Origin: Aestuariibius sp. HNIBRBA575 | GTDB lineage: Bacteria; Pseudomonadota; Alphaproteobacteria; Rhodobacterales; Rhodobacteraceae | DNA: 64,000 nucleotides | Assembly (NCBI RefSeq): GCF_040932005.1 | Contig: NZ_CP162415.1 | Coordinates: 19,547-83,546 of the forward strand | Direction of reading: 5' to 3' | In this document: in pieces, positions 1-8,780 of the stretch | Numbering within the stretch: the stretch's first letter is position 1 | Layout of the letters: each line of letters starts with the position of its first letter | Translations under genes and position numbers: made by a program | Notes under the pieces: model-generated | Database searches by the model: none | What the model saw: the letters and a program-made list of their open reading frames with translations, nothing else | Told to the model about the DNA's origin: nothing

Positions 1-2
1 TG

Positions 3-224
3 ATCAGCGGCGAGGTCGACCTGGTCACGGATTTTGAAGCGGGTGAAGATCACCTGGAAATCTATTGGGTGCCCGGTGCAAATGCCGCTGCGAAATTTTC
101 AAATCTGGCACCAACCCAAATGGGGGATGACGTTTATCTGACATTGCGCGGGCACCGGATCATCCTAGAAGACGTTGATCTGGGCGATTTGTCCGGATCG
201 GATTTCATCTTTACTGGAATTTGA
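3..224 (+). CDS. C-terminal end of an RTX-type secreted protein (partial)
   Basis: This reading frame is open from the window edge and ends in TGA, giving about 73 residues. The sequence SGEVDLVTDFEAGEDHLEI followed by an RIILEDVDLGDL-like stretch closely parallels the last 65 residues of the RTX metalloprotease 6 kb away (SGEVDTIGDFETGVDTLSL, then TVILEGVAPTSL). That block is the usual end of type I secreted, calcium-binding RTX proteins and carries the uncleaved secretion signal. The catalytic or adhesive part lies outside the window, so the function of the whole protein cannot be stated. Exported role inferred; family fairly sure. Confidence 0.75.
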   Translation: MSGEVDLVTDFEAGEDHLEIYWVPGANAAAKFSNLAPTQMGDDVYLTLRGHRIILEDVDLGDLSGSDFIFTGI

Positions 225-242
225 ATTGGGCCTTATTAGACC

Positions 243-908
243 CTAGTTTTCGTCGCCCAACATTGCCCGGTGATGGACCAGAACGGCCTCGTCCACATCC
301 GTGTAATATCTGGCCCGCCCATTTTCCAATACGATAGCGTGCTGACACAGACGTTTGACCTGAGCCATGGAATGGCTGACAAAAATCGCCCCTGCCTGAC
401 TGAGGCGCGCCCGGATCAGGGCTTCGCTTTTGAGCTTGAACGCGGCGTCCCCTACGGCGGTGATTTCATCAATGAGATAGGTATCAAACTGGATCCCCAT
501 CGACACACCAAAGGCAAGCCGGGACCGCATCCCACTGGAATAGCTGCGAATGGGTTGGGTGAAATGTTTGCCGAGTTCCGAAAAATTCTGAACAAAATCA
601 ACAAGTTCGTCCGTATCTACGCCATAGACACGCCCGATAAACCGGGTGTTTTGTAAACCCGTCAGTTCGGGGTGGAACGAGCCGGCAAACCCCACGGGCC
701 ACGACACTGTGCCTTGGATCTGCACTTCGCCTTGATCAGGCTCTAATGCGCCTGAAATCATCCGCAACAGGCTTGATTTTCCGGCACCATTTCGCCCCAG
801 GATCGCCACGGCGGTCTTGGATGGGAATTCGATGTTTAAATTGTCCGCAACAATTGTCGACTTGTTGTTCAGTCGATACGTTTTGGAGAGATTGACGAGC
901 CGGATCAT
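243..908 (-). CDS. KpsT-like polysaccharide ABC exporter, ATP-binding subunit
   Basis: This is a 221-residue ATPase that would power export of a lipid-linked capsular polysaccharide across the inner membrane. Visible motifs are Walker A GRNGAGKS (residues 38-45), the signature YSSGM (123-127), Walker B TYLIDE (about 143-148) and the switch histidine in SHS (178-180). The short length without a C-terminal carbohydrate-binding domain fits KpsT/CtrD/BexA rather than the longer Wzt. It lies 7 bp downstream of the KpsE-like gene on the same strand, and the KpsM-like permease is divergent just beyond. Only the inner-membrane subset of a Kps system is visible; KpsD, KpsC and KpsS are not in the window. 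Confidence 0.88.
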   Translation of the reverse strand: MIRLVNLSKTYRLNNKSTIVADNLNIEFPSKTAVAILGRNGAGKSSLLRMISGALEPDQGEVQIQGTVSWPVGFAGSFHPELTGLQNTRFIGRVYGVDTDELVDFVQNFSELGKHFTQPIRSYSSGMRSRLAFGVSMGIQFDTYLIDEITAVGDAAFKLKSEALIRARLSQAGAIFVSHSMAQVKRLCQHAIVLENGRARYYTDVDEAVLVHHRAMLGDEN

Positions 909-915
909 GGGGGGA

Positions 916-2295
916 TTAGCGCCGGTCGCGCAATGAATAATAGATCATTGTCAGGATCGACCAGCCGGTAAAGAGCGCGCCAAAGATGGTCGCAAGCAAG
1001 ACCCAACGACGCGGATAAAGGGGCGTTTCGGGCAGGGTAGGCTCTATGTAAGTTGCCAGATAGCGGGATTGCCTTTGGGCGGCGGCGGTGGCGGCATCAA
1101 AACTGGCCAATGCCCCGACATAGGCTTCTTCGGCGAATTTCTGATCCACGGCCAAGGCTTCGTATTCCGATACGATCCGGGAATAGGCCAGGTCTTCTTC
1201 TGAGGCGGTGGCGGATTCTGAAAACCGGGACCGTTCTGCCGAAATGCGGTCCTGAATGACCGCAACACGGCGTTGGGCCTGAATGACCCTTGGGTCGTCG
1301 TCGCGGCTGGACTGGCGCAGCAGATCCAGATCAATGACGGCTTCGGCCAATTGGGCCTGCAACGTGTTGACCAAGCCCATGCGGCCCTGAATGTCAGCTG
1401 CGGGGTCAACCACCTGTGTGCGGATGCGGAATTCGGTCACAGCAGTGCGGGCTTGTTTCAGCCGTTCGATCGCGTGATCCAGCTCTTCTCGGGCATAACG
1501 GGTGGTGTCGTCACGGGCGATGGCCGACAGGGCGTTAATGGTGCGGTTGCTTTCCTCAAAGATGGCCACGGCAATGGCGTGGCTGTCCTCGGGGGTAAAG
1601 GCGCGCACCCGGATTTCGATCAAACCAGAGGATCGATCAAAGAACACATCAACCATGCGGTGCCAATAATTGGTCAGCGCTTCGATCCGCTGATCATCCG
1701 GCAAGGAAAAAATAGGATCCCCCGGACGGTGATAGGCCGCGCGCAGATCCAGTTTGTCAGACACGGCGCGCACCATGTTCTGACTTTGGATGAATTCAAA
1801 CAGGATGGTGGTGTCGTTTGCCGAGGACCCGGATAATTCGGTGATGCCCCCCAGAATTTCAATGGCCGAGCTGGTCTCTTCTTTGCGCACAGAAAACCCG
1901 ACATGGCTGGCATATTGGTCCTGTGCCACAAAAAACAGATACCAGCCGCTGATCAGGCAGGGCAGGATCACAAGCTGTAGAAAAAACATCACCTGACGGA
2001 AATGCCGCCGCCGACCAAAGGCGGGTTGCGCAGGGGGCGCGGCGGCTTCGACCTCGGCTTGGGTTGGAACACCGGCGACAACCGATGCGGGTTGCGGCGC
2101 GGGCTTTGGCGGGGCAGGGGGCGGGTTCTGAGCAAGCCATTCTTCTTCGCGCCCTTCGGCACGGGCCTGAACACGGGCGATCTGCCGTTCGCGTTTTTGC
2201 TGCTCGGTCAAGGGGGCCTCACTTTGGGGGCGCGCGCCTTCAACCTGCGAGGCCTTGTCTTCCACCTGTCTGCCCTTCATCTTGGGGGAGTTCAC
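916..2295 (-). CDS. KpsE/CtrB-like capsule export PCP protein
   Basis: This inner-membrane polysaccharide co-polymerase bridges an ABC exporter to the outer membrane. It has about 100 hydrophilic N-terminal residues rich in Pro, Ala, Gln and charged residues, then a membrane segment (about 100-125, core QLVILPCLISGWYLFFVA). A long periplasmic part with predicted coiled coil (about 260-400) follows, and a second membrane segment near 430-455 lies just before a basic end. The two-helix layout and the proline-rich PTLPETPLYPRRW stretch before the last helix fit the KpsE/BexC/CtrB family. The listed start is a GTG; an in-frame ATG five codons later (start 2280) is equally possible, and neither has a clear ribosome site. 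The long Pro/Ala-rich N-terminus is unusual. Confidence 0.85.
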   Translation of the reverse strand: MNSPKMKGRQVEDKASQVEGARPQSEAPLTEQQKRERQIARVQARAEGREEEWLAQNPPPAPPKPAPQPASVVAGVPTQAEVEAAAPPAQPAFGRRRHFRQVMFFLQLVILPCLISGWYLFFVAQDQYASHVGFSVRKEETSSAIEILGGITELSGSSANDTTILFEFIQSQNMVRAVSDKLDLRAAYHRPGDPIFSLPDDQRIEALTNYWHRMVDVFFDRSSGLIEIRVRAFTPEDSHAIAVAIFEESNRTINALSAIARDDTTRYAREELDHAIERLKQARTAVTEFRIRTQVVDPAADIQGRMGLVNTLQAQLAEAVIDLDLLRQSSRDDDPRVIQAQRRVAVIQDRISAERSRFSESATASEEDLAYSRIVSEYEALAVDQKFAEEAYVGALASFDAATAAAQRQSRYLATYIEPTLPETPLYPRRWVLLATIFGALFTGWSILTMIYYSLRDRR

Positions 2296-2337
2296 CGAAG
2301 GCTTAGCAAATCTATTCTAAAGGCGCCAGTTCCCGTC

Positions 2338-3168
2338 ATGTCTGTTCCACCCGATCCGGCCCAACCGAGCGTCTCTTTGCCGCCTTTGCCAAAAACGCGG
2401 CCGGTGCGGTTTCGCACGTCGCGCACGGTGGGGGCATTGTTCATTCGGGAAATGTCCACGACCTATGGGCGCAGTGCGATGGGCTATGTTTGGGCTATAT
2501 TAGAGCCTGTTGCGGCCGTTATGCTGTTGTCGCTGGTGTTTTCACTGGCGCTGCGGGCGCCGTCATTGGGCACCAGTTTTCCGCTGTTTTATGCCACGGG
2601 TATGCTGCCGTTTACCGGCTATCTGGACATCAACCAAAAGGTGGCGCAGTCGCTGCGGTTTTCCAAACAATTGCTGTTTTATCCCGGCGTGACCTATCTG
2701 GACGCGCTGTTGGCCCGGTTCCTGCTGAACGTGCTGACGCAGATCATGGTTGTGGCTTTTGTGTTGCTGGGGCTGATCCAGATCTTTGATTTGCGGGTTA
2801 TTCTGGACCTGCCGATGATTGCGCATGGATTGGCGATGGCGTTTTGGCTGGGGGCGGGGATTGGCACGCTGAACTGTTATTTGATGGCGACCTATCCCAA
2901 TTGGGAACGGGTCTGGGCGATCCTGACCCGGCCTTTGTTTTTCATTTCGGGGATCTTTTTCCTGTTTGATGACATTCCGCAGCCGTATCAGGATTGGCTG
3001 TGGTGGAATCCGCTGGTGCATGTGATCGGACAGGTCCGCAAAGGGGTCTATGTGACCTATGACGCGGCCTATGTGTCGCCGGGCTATGTCTGGGCGATTG
3101 GCGGCATCACACTGGCGCTGGGGTTGCTGTTTTTACGACGCTACCACCGGGATATTATCAACAATTGA
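2338..3168 (+). CDS. KpsM-like polysaccharide ABC exporter permease
   Basis: This is a 276-residue integral membrane protein of the ABC-2 exporter type, with about six hydrophobic segments. The N-terminal REMSTTYGRSAMGYVWAILEP is typical of KpsM/Wzm permeases, as is the late WWNPLVHVIGQVRKG. It should form the channel with the KpsT-like ATPase. The frame is open 336 bases further upstream, but that part overlaps the KpsE-like gene on the other strand and reads as low-complexity Gly/Arg. The ATG before SVPPDPAQ is therefore chosen. It is divergent from the kpsE-like gene with only 42 bp between starts, so the two probably share a short promoter region. Confidence 0.87.
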   Translation: MSVPPDPAQPSVSLPPLPKTRPVRFRTSRTVGALFIREMSTTYGRSAMGYVWAILEPVAAVMLLSLVFSLALRAPSLGTSFPLFYATGMLPFTGYLDINQKVAQSLRFSKQLLFYPGVTYLDALLARFLLNVLTQIMVVAFVLLGLIQIFDLRVILDLPMIAHGLAMAFWLGAGIGTLNCYLMATYPNWERVWAILTRPLFFISGIFFLFDDIPQPYQDWLWWNPLVHVIGQVRKGVYVTYDAAYVSPGYVWAIGGITLALGLLFLRRYHRDIINN

Positions 3169-3177
3169 TTGGGCCGC

Positions 3178-3447
3178 TTATCCAGATGGGCATGTTTGAA
3201 TGATCCAAGCCGCCAAGCCGACTGATCCCAGCAATGTTGCCGCCAAAGCCAGATTGATCAAAGGAGAGCGTTGATAGTTTCGGGCTCCAACCGCCGCGAG
3301 AAACGTTTGGCGTAGCCCGAAATCATTGTGTTTTGCGACGAGGTAGCAGGTCAACAATGCGCCCGGCCAAAAGAGAAAGTTCACCCAAACCAGGTTTTCA
3401 CCGCAAGGCATCATAGATCCTTTCATGTTTTGTCTCATCAAAGACAA
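3178..3447 (-). CDS. Small hypothetical membrane protein
   Basis: I do not recognise this 89-residue protein. It shows two plausible membrane helices (about residues 20-40 and 65-85) separated by a basic loop containing LRQTFLAAVGARNYQRSP, so it is probably an inner-membrane protein with two spans. It converges on the KpsM-like gene, with 9 bp between the stops. A start at the second or third Met (MKGSMMPCG, about 3426) is also possible. The coding call rests on composition and fit between neighbours only. Confidence 0.5.
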   Translation of the reverse strand: MSLMRQNMKGSMMPCGENLVWVNFLFWPGALLTCYLVAKHNDFGLRQTFLAAVGARNYQRSPLINLALAATLLGSVGLAAWIIQTCPSG

Positions 3448-3497
3448 TCATGCGGAATATCCCCTGTCGAGGTGGTCTTTACTGCCGTGCCCCACCC

Positions 3498-6044
3498 CTA
3501 CACAAAGTCAAAGTCATCCACCGTGAGGGATGTTGGCGCGACGCCTTCTAGGATCACGGTCTGGCCGCGCCATGAAATATGGGTGTCATTGCCGATGGCA
3601 TCAATGTCGAGGCTGGCAAAACGGGTGGCGTCGTCACTGCCACTGACAAAGCGCAGCGATAGCGTATCAACCCCGGTTTCAAAATCACCGATTGTGTCCA
3701 CTTCGCCGCTCTGTGGGCTATAGAATTTGAACAGGTCAGCCCCTGCGCCCCCATATATCAGATCGTCACCGCTGCCGCCATTCAACGTGTCATCCCCGGT
3801 GCCGCCATAGATCACATCATCGCCGTCAGCTGTGTTCAGCAGGTCATTGCCGCCATCGCCGTAAACGGTGTCATTGCCATGGCCTGCGCCAACGATGTCG
3901 TTGCCTTCGCCTGCGCGGATCGTGTCATGGCCATAGCCCCCGCCCATGCGGTCATTGCCGTCCCCGCCATAGGTAAAGTCGCTGCCATAGGACCCGGCTA
4001 CGCGGTCATCGCCAGCCCCCCCATAGAGCGTATCCGTGTCTGCGCCGCCTGCAATGCCGTCATTGCCGTTGCCGCCTTCGATGTAATCATTGCCGTCGCC
4101 GCCGCCATGACGATCATTGCCGTCGCCGCCAAACAGCCGGTCATCGCCATCCCCGCCGCCAAGCGCATCATTGCCATCGCCGCCATAGATTGTGTCGTTT
4201 CCGGCTTCGCCCGGCAGGCGGTCATGTCCGGCGCCGCCTTCGATGTAATCGTCGCCATCCTGCCCTTTCAGGCCGTCATTGCCGTCGCCGCCAATCAGGC
4301 GGTCATCGCCTGCGCCGCCTTCCAAACGATCGTCACCGGCATCGCCAATCAATTCGTCGCGCCCGGATGTGCCGGTCAGAACGTCATTGCCAGATGTCCC
4401 GGTTTGGGTGGACAGCGCATCAGGGATCAGCGCCATAACCTCGGCCAGGCTAAGGGTGGCGTCGCTGAACGTGAACCGCTCAATGCCTGAAAACAGATCG
4501 GTCCCCAGCGCCGATATGATTTCGATTCCGGTGCCCAGATCAGCAACCGTGATTGTGTCGCTGGCCACATCCAGCAGGGCCGTATCCGTGCCTGCGCCGC
4601 CGATGATCGTGTCATTGCCCGCGCCCCCGGTCAGGGTGTCGTTGCCGGAATTGCCGTCGATGTGGTTGTCGGCCGCATTGCCGATCACCGTGTCACGTCC
4701 ATTGCCGCCGATATAGTTTTCGATCACGGTGTCGCGCGCGATCACCACATTGCCGTCATAACCGCCAATGTCCGATATGGCTTCGCTGCGCATGTCCACG
4801 CTTTGATCATAGCCAATGCTGGACAGATCAAACGTGTCTGTGCCGCCCGTATCCGTGACCGTCAACGCCAAGGCCCCGCCTTGGTAGATGTCGCTGTCAG
4901 CGGTATCCCCATCAAAGATATAACCCATCACCACGCCCATCGTGCCCGACACGGTGGCATTGGCAAACCACGTGGTGTCGCCGCCTTCGACAGAAACCGG
5001 GGTGCCATATAGGCCCCAGATCGCGGCCACATCGGCAATCATTGGCGTGGCAGCCAACAGGTCATCGCCCAGCCCGGCTTCGTCGATGCCAAAATAGGAC
5101 ATGACCGTCATCTGATAGCTGTCATTGTCGAAATGATTGTCGACGCCAAACGTGGCCGATCCATTGTAATTGCCCGAATGCATCAACCCCAGCGCATGGC
5201 CGATTTCATGCAGATAGGTCAGGTAGGAATAGCTGTCGATTGTGGTGCCATAGCTGGACAGCCAGCTGGTGGACACATTGACGCTGGATTGGGAAATGAT
5301 CCCGGTGACAGGGTTCAGGGAATCTGGCCCGGCAAAGGCGCCGGACTGGTTGTCGTCAAACAGGATCTCGGCATTGGCGGAATTGGCGACTTCGCGGAAT
5401 GTGACACCCATAACTGTGCCCCACGCCTCAAGCGCCCAACTGGCCAATTGCTGGCCGTCCGCGGTCAGCGCATCCAGATAGACATCGATTGTGTCGCCGG
5501 TGCTGGCATCCAGCCGGATCGGGCTGCGGATGCCCCAGCCAAATTCGGTGATCTGCGTGACAACATCATCCACGGTGAAATGATCTGTGGCCAGTTCCAG
5601 CGCGTAATCACCTGTGGCGGTCCCATAGCCGCCAACGGCGATATAATAGGTGTCGGTTGATGTGGCCGTATATGCGATCTGGGAAAAGTAATTGCCAGAA
5701 TCCGCGTCGTCATTGTTGGCGCGAAAGGTGCCCGAACTGCTGAACAGGGTCAGGGTTGTGTCACTGATCCCAGCCGACGATCCCCCGGTGCCAAAGGCCG
5801 TGAACACATAGCTTTGCCCGGCTTCCAGTTCGACGGCAATCCAATCGCTGTCACTGCCAGAACTGATTTCACCGGCAAAGCGATCACCAACCGCCATGTC
5901 ATAGGTGGTGCTGATCGATCCGGCCGCATCTGTTGTTTCCGTCGTGTCTGCAATGCCCAATGTGCTGGCCGCTGACACCGTCAAAGACGGGTTGTGCAAC
6001 GCGGACGTGGTTTGGTCAGGAAGCAGGACACACATCTGGCACAT
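3498..6044 (-). CDS. Secreted RTX serralysin-like (M10) zinc metalloprotease
   Basis: This 848-residue protein carries the metzincin zinc-binding motif HEIGHALGLMH (residues 279-289) and a Met-turn VMSYF (314-318), which identify an M10B serralysin-type endopeptidase. Residues about 45-150 look like a bacterial pre-peptidase C-terminal (PPC) domain placed unusually before the catalytic domain. Residues about 440-770 hold many GGxGxDxxx calcium-binding RTX nonapeptides, and the last 60 residues match the RTX secretion tail. There is no Sec signal peptide; export by a type I system is expected, but no such transporter is in the window. It could process surface proteins or matrix components. Family assignment is strong; substrate unknown. 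Confidence 0.92.
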   Translation of the reverse strand: MCQMCVLLPDQTTSALHNPSLTVSAASTLGIADTTETTDAAGSISTTYDMAVGDRFAGEISSGSDSDWIAVELEAGQSYVFTAFGTGGSSAGISDTTLTLFSSSGTFRANNDDADSGNYFSQIAYTATSTDTYYIAVGGYGTATGDYALELATDHFTVDDVVTQITEFGWGIRSPIRLDASTGDTIDVYLDALTADGQQLASWALEAWGTVMGVTFREVANSANAEILFDDNQSGAFAGPDSLNPVTGIISQSSVNVSTSWLSSYGTTIDSYSYLTYLHEIGHALGLMHSGNYNGSATFGVDNHFDNDSYQMTVMSYFGIDEAGLGDDLLAATPMIADVAAIWGLYGTPVSVEGGDTTWFANATVSGTMGVVMGYIFDGDTADSDIYQGGALALTVTDTGGTDTFDLSSIGYDQSVDMRSEAISDIGGYDGNVVIARDTVIENYIGGNGRDTVIGNAADNHIDGNSGNDTLTGGAGNDTIIGGAGTDTALLDVASDTITVADLGTGIEIISALGTDLFSGIERFTFSDATLSLAEVMALIPDALSTQTGTSGNDVLTGTSGRDELIGDAGDDRLEGGAGDDRLIGGDGNDGLKGQDGDDYIEGGAGHDRLPGEAGNDTIYGGDGNDALGGGDGDDRLFGGDGNDRHGGGDGNDYIEGGNGNDGIAGGADTDTLYGGAGDDRVAGSYGSDFTYGGDGNDRMGGGYGHDTIRAGEGNDIVGAGHGNDTVYGDGGNDLLNTADGDDVIYGGTGDDTLNGGSGDDLIYGGAGADLFKFYSPQSGEVDTIGDFETGVDTLSLRFVSGSDDATRFASLDIDAIGNDTHISWRGQTVILEGVAPTSLTVDDFDFV
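3740..4730 (-). repeat. RTX nonapeptide-coding repeat tract
   Basis: This stretch of the metalloprotease gene is a degenerate tandem array with a unit of about 27 bases (on the + strand, variants of tcattgccgtcgccgcc). It encodes successive GGxGxDxxx calcium-binding turns. A non-RTX interruption of about 70 residues divides a short early array from a long second array. The periodicity is protein-coding and accounts for long antisense open frames across it. Confidence 0.88.
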
Positions 6045-6359
6045 AGGGAACTCCGGATTTTTGGCGGGGCCGTCGGGGCCCTGTTAGGGAAGCGTAGACC
6101 TCAACAAAGAGAGGTCGAGGCAAAGATAGGTCGCCCGAACTTTGGCCGAGCTCCATGTCAGGTCTTGGGCGGCTTTGCGGCAAGGAAAAGGCTCTTGTGA
6201 CGAATTGCGGGGATCGGGCGGGCGGAAAACCGCATAACAGCCCGGCCAAGGCCGTTGCAGCGCTCGGCGTGGCTGGTTAGACCCAAACAAAAGGGGATGG
6301 CCGGTTCTGCACCACCACCCCAAGACCTTGGCAGGGGGCGCCCCTGTCCAAACAAAAGT
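6045..6359. other. Intergenic region between metalloprotease and glycosyltransferase genes
   Basis: This 315-base divergent spacer must hold the promoters of both flanking genes, but I see no convincing -35/-10 pair. It contains an 11-base direct repeat ccaaacaaaag at 6283-6293 and 6348-6358, the second copy ending 2 bases before the glycosyltransferase start. Short open frames here have no supporting features. Confidence 0.55.
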
Positions 6360-8780
6360 ATGTGTATGACCCAATCTGCCCCGTCCCCTGCGATCTGTGT
6401 TGTTTTGGCGGTGTTTCGCCCGGTTCCCGAGCACCTGAAGGCGCAATTGATGTCGATCGCCGCACAAAGCCATCCCCCCGAACAGGTGGTCATGGTGATT
6501 GCGGATCGGGAATCAGGGCCATTGGCGACCACATTGGCCCAAGAGGCGGGCCTGCGCTTTGATCTGGTGGAACCCACGCAATCGCTGGATTCGGTGCGCG
6601 CCTTTGAGGCGGGCCTGTCGCGGGCGCTGGATGTGACATCTGAGGGCGACCTGATTGCCCTGTCGGATCAGGACGACATCTGGCACGATACCCGGCTGGC
6701 GCGGGGGGTGGCTGCGCTGCGCGACCCAGATGTGATGCTGGCCCATTCGGATGCGCGGCTGGTGGATGCGCAGGGCGCACAGCGTCAGCCTTCGATGTTT
6801 GCCTTTGAAAAACGCCACCCCAATCCGGGGCTGCGCGGGCTGCTCTATCGCAACAACATCACCGGGATGACAGCGACATTCCGGCGGGAATTGGTGGCGC
6901 TGGCGCTGCCTTTTCCGCCGCAATCGGGGGTGCATTATTACCACGATCTGTGGCTGGGCCTGCTGGCCGCGGCCACGGGACGTGTGGCGCTGATCACTGA
7001 TCCGCTGGTGGATTATCGTCAGCATGATGCAAACGCGATTGGCGCAGTTGATCGAACCGGGCAGGGGGGCCGCCCGGCCCGATCCCGTCTGGACATGCAA
7101 TGGATGCGCCGAGAAGCCGCAGGCTATGGGTTGGCACGGTATCTGGGCCGCAGCGTGCAGGCCCGTGTGGCGCAGGCCGTGGCCGTGGGCAGCATTCCGG
7201 CGGCGCAGGTTGATATGGCGGCGTTGCGTCCGTATTTGCGCCGGCGCAGTGTCGGAACTGCGCATTTTATGGATGCGCTGAAATACGGGCTGCGCGGGCG
7301 GTTTTCCCCGGCACGTATGGCGGTCGGGCAGGGCATTACCTGTGTTGGGCGTCAGGTCTGGGCCTTGCGCAAAGCCATGGGCGAGGGGCTGTATCAGCGG
7401 TTGGATGCCTTTGATCAGCGGCTGTATTCCATGTCGCCGGGGGTGGAGCCCCCGCATTTGGATCTCACTGGCCAGCCCGAACGAGACGGCCATATGGGCG
7501 CTCCAACAGGTGCGGCGCAGGATGCTGAAAGCTTTGTGGATGAACGCAAACGCCCGTCCTGGACCCCGCGCCTAGAGGCGACCGCCCCCTCCATCAATGT
7601 GCTGGTGCCCACGCTGAACCCAACCGAGGTGTTCGCGGGCATTGCCACGGCGATTGATATCGGCATTGGGCTGGCTGCACGGGGCTATCGGGTGCGGTTG
7701 ATTGCCTGTGATCTGCCAATCGCATCGCTGGACGCGTCGCGCCGGTTCGTGCTGGGCCGCCTGAGCAACGCAGATGCGGATGCCGGTGCCCAAGCCCGCC
7801 TATCGCTGGGCTGTGGCGTGATGGGGGACGGGCAGGGCAGTGGCGTGTCGCTGCCATCCCATTCGGATGATCTGTTTTTGGTCACCGCCTGGTGGACGGC
7901 ACATGTGGCGCGCGATCTGATCGCGCAATATGGCTATTGCCAGTCCCGCCCGATCTATCTGTTGCAGGACTTTGAGCCGAATTTCTATGCATGGGGCACA
8001 GAATTTGCTGATGCCATGGCCAGCTATGACATGGACGTTCAGCCGGTGTTCAACACAACCTATCTGCGGGATTATTTCGCGCAGCAAGGGTTTGCATTTG
8101 CCGATGCAGCCGCACAGCCGTTGGCGTTTCGCCCGTCAATCGACATCGACCGTTACGCGTCGGGTCTGCGCCCCAAACGGTCCGGGCCCAAACGTCTGGC
8201 GCTTTATGGACGTCCCGAAGTGGCGCGCAACATGTTCCCCATGGCGGTTGAGGCATTGGCGCTGTTTGTGCGCGATCTGGATTTGACACCGGATGACATC
8301 GAAATTGTGTCGATGGGCCTGCCCCATGATCCGGTCTCTCTGCCCAATCAGGTGCAGGTGAGTTCGCTGGGCAAATTGCCTTGGGACGATTACCCGGATT
8401 ACCTGCTGAGCGTCGATCTGGGCCTGTCGCTGATGTATTCGCCCCATCCCAGCCATCCGCCGTTGGAAATGGCGGCGTCTGGTGTGCGGGTGGTGACCAA
8501 TCATTTTGGTCCCAAAGATCTGAGCCGCCTCAGCGGGGCCATCACATCGGTTGCCCCCACCCCCGAAGCTTTGGCCGAAGGTCTGGCGCAGGCCTGGCGC
8601 GCCGGCGATGTGGCCCCGGCGGACCGGGCCATTGATCTGGGGGCTTTGGGGCTGACGATGGAGGATATGATGACCCAGTTGGCAACACAGCTAAGCGGGC
8701 AGATCGCACTGGCCACTATGTCTGATGTGAGCTCTGGCGTCGAAACGTCGGCCCGCCCTAACCAAAAGGCCCCAGCATGA
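6360..8780 (+). CDS. Two-domain glycosyltransferase (GT2 plus WsaF-like)
   Basis: This large cytoplasmic glycosyltransferase is about 806 residues long. The N-terminal part (about 10-230) is a GT2/GT-A domain with a nucleotide-sugar site of the form LSDQDDIW and a downstream HDLWLGLLA/YRQH region, as in rhamnosyl- and similar transferases. The C-terminal part (about 410-790) starts INVLVPTLNP and contains YLLQDFEPNFY and MYSPHPSHPPLEMAA, resembling the GT4-fold rhamnosyltransferase WsaF. Two active sites in one chain suggest it adds two consecutive sugars. The start is placed at ATG 6360, with ATG 6366 close behind; upstream frame is open but lacks support. The next gene overlaps its end (ATGA). 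Confidence 0.85.
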   Translation: MCMTQSAPSPAICVVLAVFRPVPEHLKAQLMSIAAQSHPPEQVVMVIADRESGPLATTLAQEAGLRFDLVEPTQSLDSVRAFEAGLSRALDVTSEGDLIALSDQDDIWHDTRLARGVAALRDPDVMLAHSDARLVDAQGAQRQPSMFAFEKRHPNPGLRGLLYRNNITGMTATFRRELVALALPFPPQSGVHYYHDLWLGLLAAATGRVALITDPLVDYRQHDANAIGAVDRTGQGGRPARSRLDMQWMRREAAGYGLARYLGRSVQARVAQAVAVGSIPAAQVDMAALRPYLRRRSVGTAHFMDALKYGLRGRFSPARMAVGQGITCVGRQVWALRKAMGEGLYQRLDAFDQRLYSMSPGVEPPHLDLTGQPERDGHMGAPTGAAQDAESFVDERKRPSWTPRLEATAPSINVLVPTLNPTEVFAGIATAIDIGIGLAARGYRVRLIACDLPIASLDASRRFVLGRLSNADADAGAQARLSLGCGVMGDGQGSGVSLPSHSDDLFLVTAWWTAHVARDLIAQYGYCQSRPIYLLQDFEPNFYAWGTEFADAMASYDMDVQPVFNTTYLRDYFAQQGFAFADAAAQPLAFRPSIDIDRYASGLRPKRSGPKRLALYGRPEVARNMFPMAVEALALFVRDLDLTPDDIEIVSMGLPHDPVSLPNQVQVSSLGKLPWDDYPDYLLSVDLGLSLMYSPHPSHPPLEMAASGVRVVTNHFGPKDLSRLSGAITSVAPTPEALAEGLAQAWRAGDVAPADRAIDLGALGLTMEDMMTQLATQLSGQIALATMSDVSSGVETSARPNQKAPA

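Noticed and set aside
2002-2337. Upstream extension of the KpsM-like frame (over 100 codons)
   Set aside because: It overlaps the KpsE-like gene on the opposite strand and reads as low-complexity Gly/Arg/Leu without similarity to permeases; the ATG at 2338 gives the family length.
3879-4490. 203-codon plus-strand frame rich in Ala, Val and Ile
   Set aside because: It is the antisense of the RTX repeat tract; the periodicity comes from the GGxGxDxxx codons.
3740-4730. Possible CRISPR-like or satellite repeat
   Set aside because: Units are degenerate, 27-base and in frame with a protein; no constant repeat with unique spacers.
6513-7493. 326-codon minus-strand frame
   Set aside because: Antisense of the double glycosyltransferase gene; composition rich in Arg, His, Pro and Gln with no motif.
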